DNA of 46,658 bases, taken from Rikenella microfusus (GTDB lineage Bacteria > Bacteroidota > Bacteroidia > Bacteroidales > VadinHA17). Where the stretch lies: NCBI GenBank assembly GCA_020722575.1, contig DYKN01000011.1:1-46658 (forward strand), given 5' to 3'. Positions 42,520 to 46,658 of the stretch are shown one piece after another. The notes beneath the pieces are model-generated. The model was not told where the DNA came from and made no database searches. It was given only the letters and a program-made list of their open reading frames with translations. The translations under genes and the position numbers were made by a program. How positions within the stretch are numbered: position 1 is the stretch's first letter; each line of letters opens with the position of its first letter.

Positions 42520-44184
42520 TTATCGCTCTGCCCTTTTATTCCGGTATTCTCCCTTGAAATAATTAATATTCATTGCATCATACCTTGCCCGCTGGACATT
42601 AAATCTTGCCAGAAAATCCTCAAAGTCTTTTTTTGAAGCCTGTGTCCAACCCACTTCACTAATTGCAAACATTCTGGGGCAGGTCATATATTCGAGATGT
42701 TCGGGAGTAGAAATATATTCAGTCCATACATTACCCTGCACGCCGAGTATATGTTTGTGCTGCTCTTCGGTAAGTTCTTCAAAACGCGGATCAAATGAAT
42801 AAACAGTTTCAAGCGGCAGATAGCCCCCAATTGCAAGAGGTTCATTGTCAGGTTCGGTCTGGTAATAATCGAGATAGAAATAATTGGTAGGTGTCATTAT
42901 TACATCATGGTTCTGTCTGGCTGCCTCAATACCCCCTGAGACTCCTCTCCACGACATTACGGTTGCTTCAGGAGCTAGTCCACCTTCAAGTATTTCATCC
43001 CAGCCAATAAGCCTTCTGCCTTTTGAGACAAGGAACTTCTCAATCCTCTTAATGAAGTAACTCTGTAATTCATGTTCATCCTTAAGTCCTTCCTCCTTAA
43101 TTCTCTTCTGGCAAAGCGGACATTTTTCCCATCTGGATTTAGGGCATTCGTCTCCACCGATATGAATGTATTTTGAGGGGAAAAGTTCAATTACTTCTGA
43201 AAGGACATCCTCAAGAAAAGTAAATGTCTCTTCTTTTCCGGCGCAATAGACATCTTCAAAAATGCCCCATCTTGTAGCAACTTCAAACGGCCCCCCTGTA
43301 CAGGATAGTTCAGGATATGCAGCCAGAGCTGCCAGTGAATGACCGGGCATCTCAATCTCCGGAATCACAGTAATAAATTTTGAAGCTGCATAATTGACAA
43401 TATCCCTCACTTCATCCTGGGTATAAAATCCACCGTAAGGTTTCCCGTCAAATATATGTGGTCTTTTTCCCGCATGACCTACAATCGTTTCCTTCCTGAA
43501 AGCACTCACTTCAGTAAGTTTCGGATATTTTTTTATCTCTATTCTCCAGCCCTGGTCTTCCGTAAGATGCCAGTGAAAATAATTGAACTTGTGCAAAGCC
43601 AGCAGGTCAATATATTTCTTAATGGTCTCAACCGGAAACATATGTCGTCCTACATCAAGATGCATACCCCTGTAAACAAAACGCGGTTCATCCTCAACAA
43701 CACAACATGGTACGGATAGTTTTACGACATTCCCCTCAAAATTCTTCTCTACATCAGGAGGCATGAGCTGACGAAGCGTTTGAACAGCATAAAATAAACC
43801 TGCAGCACCTCCAGCACGAATTATAATATTTTTTCTGGTTACCGAGAGATTGTAACCCTCAGGGTTGGCTATACTGCTGTCGATTGTCATAAATACCGAC
43901 TTCCCCGTAGCTCCCTTCCCTTCTCTAACAACAGGTTCATTGCCCGTGGCATTCTTTACCAGCATGGCTAAAAATTCTGCCGAAAGCCGTGTTTCATCAT
44001 TGAGCGGTGAAACTACAATGGAACTCTTTGGCATAAATGTAAATCTGCCTGAAAGTTCAGTTAGTGAAACGGGTGCAGGAATAATTGCATAGATATTTTC
44101 TTCTGATGAAACAGTTGTACCCTGTTTACAGCTAAGTAATGCAATTGTCAAAAACATCAGCAAAAGAAAAATTGTATTCTTCAT
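42520..44184 (-). CDS. Beta-N-acetylhexosaminidase (GH20) lipoprotein
   Basis: 554 aa with a lipoprotein signal (FLTIALLSC, Cys19). Residues about 30-150 form the GH20b N-terminal domain. The GH20 barrel follows with GMHLDVGRHMFPVETIKKY, NYFHWHLTEDQGWRIEIKKYP, EIEMPGHSLAALAAYP and the catalytic pair in HIGGDECPKSRW (Asp345-Glu346), then GWDEILEGG and YLDYYQ. It removes terminal GlcNAc or GalNAc from glycans by substrate-assisted catalysis, exported to the outer membrane. A -7 box lies 50 nt upstream. No sugar-uptake genes flank it, so it may serve wall recycling or host/detrital glycans. Confidence 0.95.
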   Translation of the reverse strand: MKNTIFLLLMFLTIALLSCKQGTTVSSEENIYAIIPAPVSLTELSGRFTFMPKSSIVVSPLNDETRLSAEFLAMLVKNATGNEPVVREGKGATGKSVFMTIDSSIANPEGYNLSVTRKNIIIRAGGAAGLFYAVQTLRQLMPPDVEKNFEGNVVKLSVPCCVVEDEPRFVYRGMHLDVGRHMFPVETIKKYIDLLALHKFNYFHWHLTEDQGWRIEIKKYPKLTEVSAFRKETIVGHAGKRPHIFDGKPYGGFYTQDEVRDIVNYAASKFITVIPEIEMPGHSLAALAAYPELSCTGGPFEVATRWGIFEDVYCAGKEETFTFLEDVLSEVIELFPSKYIHIGGDECPKSRWEKCPLCQKRIKEEGLKDEHELQSYFIKRIEKFLVSKGRRLIGWDEILEGGLAPEATVMSWRGVSGGIEAARQNHDVIMTPTNYFYLDYYQTEPDNEPLAIGGYLPLETVYSFDPRFEELTEEQHKHILGVQGNVWTEYISTPEHLEYMTCPRMFAISEVGWTQASKKDFEDFLARFNVQRARYDAMNINYFKGEYRNKRAER

Positions 44185-44234
44185 AATTCAAATTTTTTAA
44201 TTTTCAATTTATTATTACTTGATAAAATTATCTT

Positions 44235-44242
44235 CAAATATA
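44235..44242 (-). promoter_or_regulatory. -7 box of the GH20 gene
   Basis: TATATTTG on the minus strand, 50 nt before the start at 44184. The -33 element is not clear. Confidence 0.4.
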
Positions 44243-44637
44243 AAATATTCAATCTATTTACACTATCTTTATTATGATTCTATACAACATTTTTCAACAC
44301 ATCAGAAATGTCAGTTCCTTTTGCCTTTTATTATGCCTGAATACTTGCATTAATGAGAATCTCTCTGAAAATAATTATTGCAGCTTTTAAAATGTAATTA
44401 ACCCGATGCTAATATTAAAACTATACCTGGTTTCAGATTACCTATGATACTCGAATTTTTCAGCAAACCACCCAAAACAACAAGTGGTTAAATTCTGTGT
44501 TCATATATTTGTTTTTGCCTTCATTTTATACTGGATAAAATATTCTTCCCGACTTTTCAATTAATAAAATATTCATATCCTAAAAAAATTTCAAAAATTA
44601 GCTTCTATAATTATTTTTTCAATCTAAAAATAAATTA

Positions 44638-44671
44638 TTTGAGGTGAAATAATTTGAATTTATTACTTTTG
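44638..44671 (+). promoter_or_regulatory. Promoter of the receiver/DUF6786 pair
   Basis: TTTG (44638-44641), 22 nt spacer, TACTTTTG (44664-44671), ending 33 nt before the receiver ATG. Both Bacteroidota consensus elements are present. Confidence 0.6.
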
Positions 44672-44704
44672 TACGTTCTTAGAATTCAACGATTAAAATA
44701 ATAA

Positions 44705-45100
44705 ATGTCTGCTGGTAAAATCAGATCAATAAAATCTTTCCGGGTTTTGCTTGTTGAGGATCACAGGTATAATCAGCTGGTTCTTCAAAAAATGATTGAG
44801 ACCCTTGGCGTACCTGTGGTAACCGCCTCAAGTGGAATGGAAGCCATTGAAATAATTTTGGAGAACAGTGACATCTCCGTTGTATTGCTTGACCTTAAGA
44901 TGCCTGTTATGGATGGTTATGAAACAATGCGCGAACTTAGAAAAATCAATCCTCGATTGGTAATAATTGCTGAAACAGCATATGCACTTGCAGGTGACAG
45001 AAAAAAAATTATTGAAGCAGGGTTTGACGATTATCTTCCAAAACCCATATCTCTTGAAAAACTAAAAGAAATACTTTACAAATATCTGCCTGCATTATGA
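44705..45100 (+). CDS. Stand-alone response-regulator receiver domain
   Basis: 131 aa, a single CheY-like receiver without an output domain. The acidic pair E18/D19 is in VLLVEDHRYNQ, the phospho-acceptor is Asp63 in LLDLKMPVMDGYE, Thr91 lies in AETAYA and Lys113 in LPKPI. The style (ALTA-like segment followed by AGFDDYLPKP) is that of the C-terminal receiver of hybrid histidine kinases, so it may be a detached phosphorelay partner. No kinase is within the window. Its stop overlaps the next gene's ATG (ATGA), so the two are translationally coupled. Confidence 0.92.
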   Translation: MSAGKIRSIKSFRVLLVEDHRYNQLVLQKMIETLGVPVVTASSGMEAIEIILENSDISVVLLDLKMPVMDGYETMRELRKINPRLVIIAETAYALAGDRKKIIEAGFDDYLPKPISLEKLKEILYKYLPAL

Positions 45101-46374
45101 ATCACGCAATTCATAACATTCCCGCCATGTTACGATACATTCTTCTTTTGCTGGCAGTATCACCGGCTTTCAGTTATGGATGCAGGAATAGTTCAGAACT
45201 TATGCATAAAAGAAATGCTATGAAAAGAAAATATAACATTGAAAATCTTTACGGGTATAACAAAGCTTTTCTCGGAAAATATACTCAAATAATTGAACTT
45301 AAGTCGGGTAATTCGGCTATAATACTTGTTCCTGCCTGGCAGGGACGGGTAATGACATCAACTGCTGAAGGAGAAAATGGATTCAGTTTTGGATGGATAA
45401 ATCATAATCTCATTTCTTCAGGCGAACTTCAACCTCACATAAATGCTTACGGTGGTGAGGAACGTTTCTGGCTTGGTCCGGAAGGCGGACAGTATTCAGT
45501 TTTTTTCCCTCAGGACAGCAGTTTTACCTTCGAAAACTGGCAGACACCACCAGTAATAAATACGGAATCTTATGAAGTGGTTGAAAAATCCGCGAACAGT
45601 GTATTGTTCCGAAAAGAGGCATCGCTTGTGAACTATAGTGGCTTTAATTTTAAACTGAAAATAGAAAGAAGGGTAACATTACTGCATCCTGAAGAAACTC
45701 CCCATCTGTCTGAGTTTGATTTTAAAGGATTAAACATCGTTGCATACAGTTCTTCAAATACTATTACCAATACAGGAAATATTGAATGGAAAAAAGAGAC
45801 GGGCCTCTTATCAATCTGGATGCTGGGAATGTTTAATCCTTCGCCTTCGGTTGTTGTTATAATACCAGTGAGAGAAGGAGCTACTGAATCATTAGGACCT
45901 ATAGTTAATGACAATTATTTCGGCAGTATATCATCTGACAGACTTAAAATTATTGGTAATCATGTATTTTTCAAAGCAGATGGCAAAAGCAGAGGTAAAA
46001 TTGGTATACCTCCCCTGAGAACAACCGGGGTAATGGGAAGTTACGACTTTGAAAACAACATTTTAAATCTTCTTTTCTGTGATTTGCCCGAAGGAGAAAC
46101 AGATTATGTGAATTCTGCATGGGAGCTACAGGAGAATCCTTATTCAGGTGATGCTTATAATTCATACAACGACGGACCTCTTGAAGATGGATATCAGATG
46201 GGACCATTCTATGAGCTTGAAACATCATCACCTGCTGCAAAATTAAAACCAGGTGAAAGTTTAACACATGTGCAGATCACGGTTCATCTATCAGGTAAAA
46301 AAGAGAAACTTATTGAAGTTTCCGAGAAGATACTCGGGGTTAATCCTGATAAAATTGCTGGAATTTTTAATTAG
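45097..46374 (+). CDS. DUF6786-like secreted protein (possible lipoprotein)
   Basis: 425 aa from the ATG at 45097, or 415 aa from 45127 (MLRYILLLLAVSPAFSYGC). The second start would place a possible lipobox Cys at residue 19, though the Tyr in SYGC is atypical. The mature part contains VPAWQGRVMTSTAEG, NAYGGEERFWLGPEGGQYSVFF, and, later, FKADGKSRGKIGIPP. These match the DUF6786 family of Bacteroidota, which has an aldose-epimerase/galactose-mutarotase-like sandwich; the function is unknown. It starts inside the stop of the receiver gene, and the 284 nt after it contain palindromic repeats. Confidence 0.75.
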   Translation: MNHAIHNIPAMLRYILLLLAVSPAFSYGCRNSSELMHKRNAMKRKYNIENLYGYNKAFLGKYTQIIELKSGNSAIILVPAWQGRVMTSTAEGENGFSFGWINHNLISSGELQPHINAYGGEERFWLGPEGGQYSVFFPQDSSFTFENWQTPPVINTESYEVVEKSANSVLFRKEASLVNYSGFNFKLKIERRVTLLHPEETPHLSEFDFKGLNIVAYSSSNTITNTGNIEWKKETGLLSIWMLGMFNPSPSVVVIIPVREGATESLGPIVNDNYFGSISSDRLKIIGNHVFFKADGKSRGKIGIPPLRTTGVMGSYDFENNILNLLFCDLPEGETDYVNSAWELQENPYSGDAYNSYNDGPLEDGYQMGPFYELETSSPAAKLKPGESLTHVQITVHLSGKKEKLIEVSEKILGVNPDKIAGIFN

Positions 46375-46428
46375 TCTGCATAAAAACTTTTATAACCAGT
46401 GCCTTCTTTTGATTTGTCTTTTCCTCGA

Positions 46429-46483
46429 CCAGACAAGTCTGGATGCGTCGTTCAGAAAAAACTATCTGATTAATCCTTAATTA
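46429..46483. repeat. 55-nt direct repeat, copy 1
   Basis: Identical over 55 nt to the last 55 nt of the window. It begins with the perfect palindrome CCAGAC-AA-GTCTGG. It lies 54 nt after the DUF6786 stop. Confidence 0.9.
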
Positions 46484-46495
46484 AAAACTGAAAAA

Positions 46496-46525
46496 GGGAT
46501 TATCCACCTTCAGGCGGATGATCCC
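46496..46525. repeat. Imperfect inverted repeat (terminator-like hairpin)
   Basis: GGGATTATCCACC and GGCGGATGATCCC form a 13-bp stem with two non-Watson-Crick pairs around TTCA. A T-rich but not uniform stretch follows. It may terminate the DUF6786 transcript or be a palindromic repeat unit. Confidence 0.55.
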
Positions 46526-46558
46526 TTCTAAGACCTCCATGCACCGGCAAATTGCTCC

Positions 46559-46576
46559 GGTCACGCATGCGTGACC
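46559..46576. repeat. 18-nt perfect palindrome
   Basis: GGTCACGCA and TGCGTGACC form a perfect dyad with no spacer, between the two 55-nt repeat copies. Confidence 0.75.
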
Positions 46577-46603
46577 CTATTTTCGCTTTTCTTCTCTCCT
46601 CAT

Positions 46604-46658
46604 CCAGACAAGTCTGGATGCGTCGTTCAGAAAAAACTATCTGATTAATCCTTAATTA
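46604..46658. repeat. 55-nt direct repeat, copy 2, ending at the window edge
   Basis: An exact copy of 46429-46483, offset by 175 nt. It ends on the last base of the window, so its true length is unknown. Confidence 0.9.

Larger units (their letters stand above)
44185..44704. other. Long divergent intergenic region
   Basis: 520 AT-rich bases between the GH20 gene and the receiver gene. It contains a GH20 -7 box (44235-44242) and a receiver promoter (44638-44671). I see no tRNA, repeat array or convincing small ORF in it. The unusual length could hide a small RNA or binding sites not recognisable by eye. Confidence 0.5.

Noticed and set aside
44466..44489. Inverted repeat AACCAC/GTGGTT in the 520-nt intergenic region
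   Set aside because: Six base pairs with a 12-nt loop in AT-rich DNA is expected by chance and is far from both starts.
46429..46658. Direct repeats as a possible CRISPR array
   Set aside because: Only two copies are seen, they are 55 nt long with a 120-nt interval containing palindromes, and there are no cas genes.

Overview
The window looks like a chromosomal piece of an anaerobic or gliding-type member of the Bacteroidota (Bacteroidales/Marinilabiliales-like). The DNA is AT-rich, most starts lack a Shine-Dalgarno, and many genes are preceded by the Bacteroidota -7 box TAnnTTTG. It carries type IX secretion (T9SS) genes (gldJ, a porP/sprF-family gene, porU, porV) and the Bacteroidota-specific pair DUF6452/DUF6048. 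No phage, IS element or CRISPR array was seen; almost everything is vertically inherited core or envelope gene content.

Layout. 1-495: the end of a GIY-YIG-like reading frame, a tRNA-Val(TAC) gene on the minus strand, a decayed partial copy of the same tRNA interrupted by a short palindrome, and a consensus promoter for this unit. 495-5316 (minus): TerC-family membrane protein, secreted 5'-nucleotidase, folC, nitroreductase. 5654-7702 (plus): PIN-PhoH ATPase and a secreted DUF1080 protein. 7731-12917 (plus): a tightly packed operon of mtaB, an inositol-monophosphatase-family gene, an LpxL-like acyltransferase, a GT2 glycosyltransferase and a membrane metallophosphoesterase. 12918-16906 (minus): murF, gldJ and a porP/sprF gene. 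16991-22142 (plus): porU, porV, ispF. 22326-27682 (minus): Zn-ribbon coiled-coil protein, Nif3-like protein, MerR regulator, an atypical CapA-like protein and two M23 peptidases. 27792-31705 (plus): alaS, then DUF6452 and DUF6048. 31712-33184 (minus): a sodium:solute symporter. 33289-35572 (plus): recR and a GT2 enzyme fused to a WcaJ-like membrane half. 35758-42491 (plus): three tandem TPR plus beta-propeller paralogues and a GNAT acetyltransferase. 42520-44184 (minus): GH20 hexosaminidase. 44705-46374 (plus): a stand-alone receiver overlapping a DUF6786 lipoprotein. The window ends in an exact 55-nt direct repeat with nested palindromes.

How the genes work together. The dominant theme is the cell envelope: wall precursor synthesis (murF), wall remodelling (two M23 peptidases, GH20), lipid and glycan assembly (acyltransferase, two GT2 enzymes) and T9SS export with surface attachment (gldJ, porP/sprF-like, porU sortase, porV shuttle). 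The most novel-looking locus is the trio at 35758-41903. All three proteins begin with the same signal peptide, TPR and PD40 propeller layout, but end differently: a helical region with a C-terminal membrane anchor, nothing, or a beta-sandwich plus a SPOR domain. The third resembles T9SS PorE with its OmpA-type peptidoglycan-binding domain replaced by SPOR, so I propose the trio is a periplasmic scaffold set linking wall, inner membrane and an export or motility machine. That role is inference.
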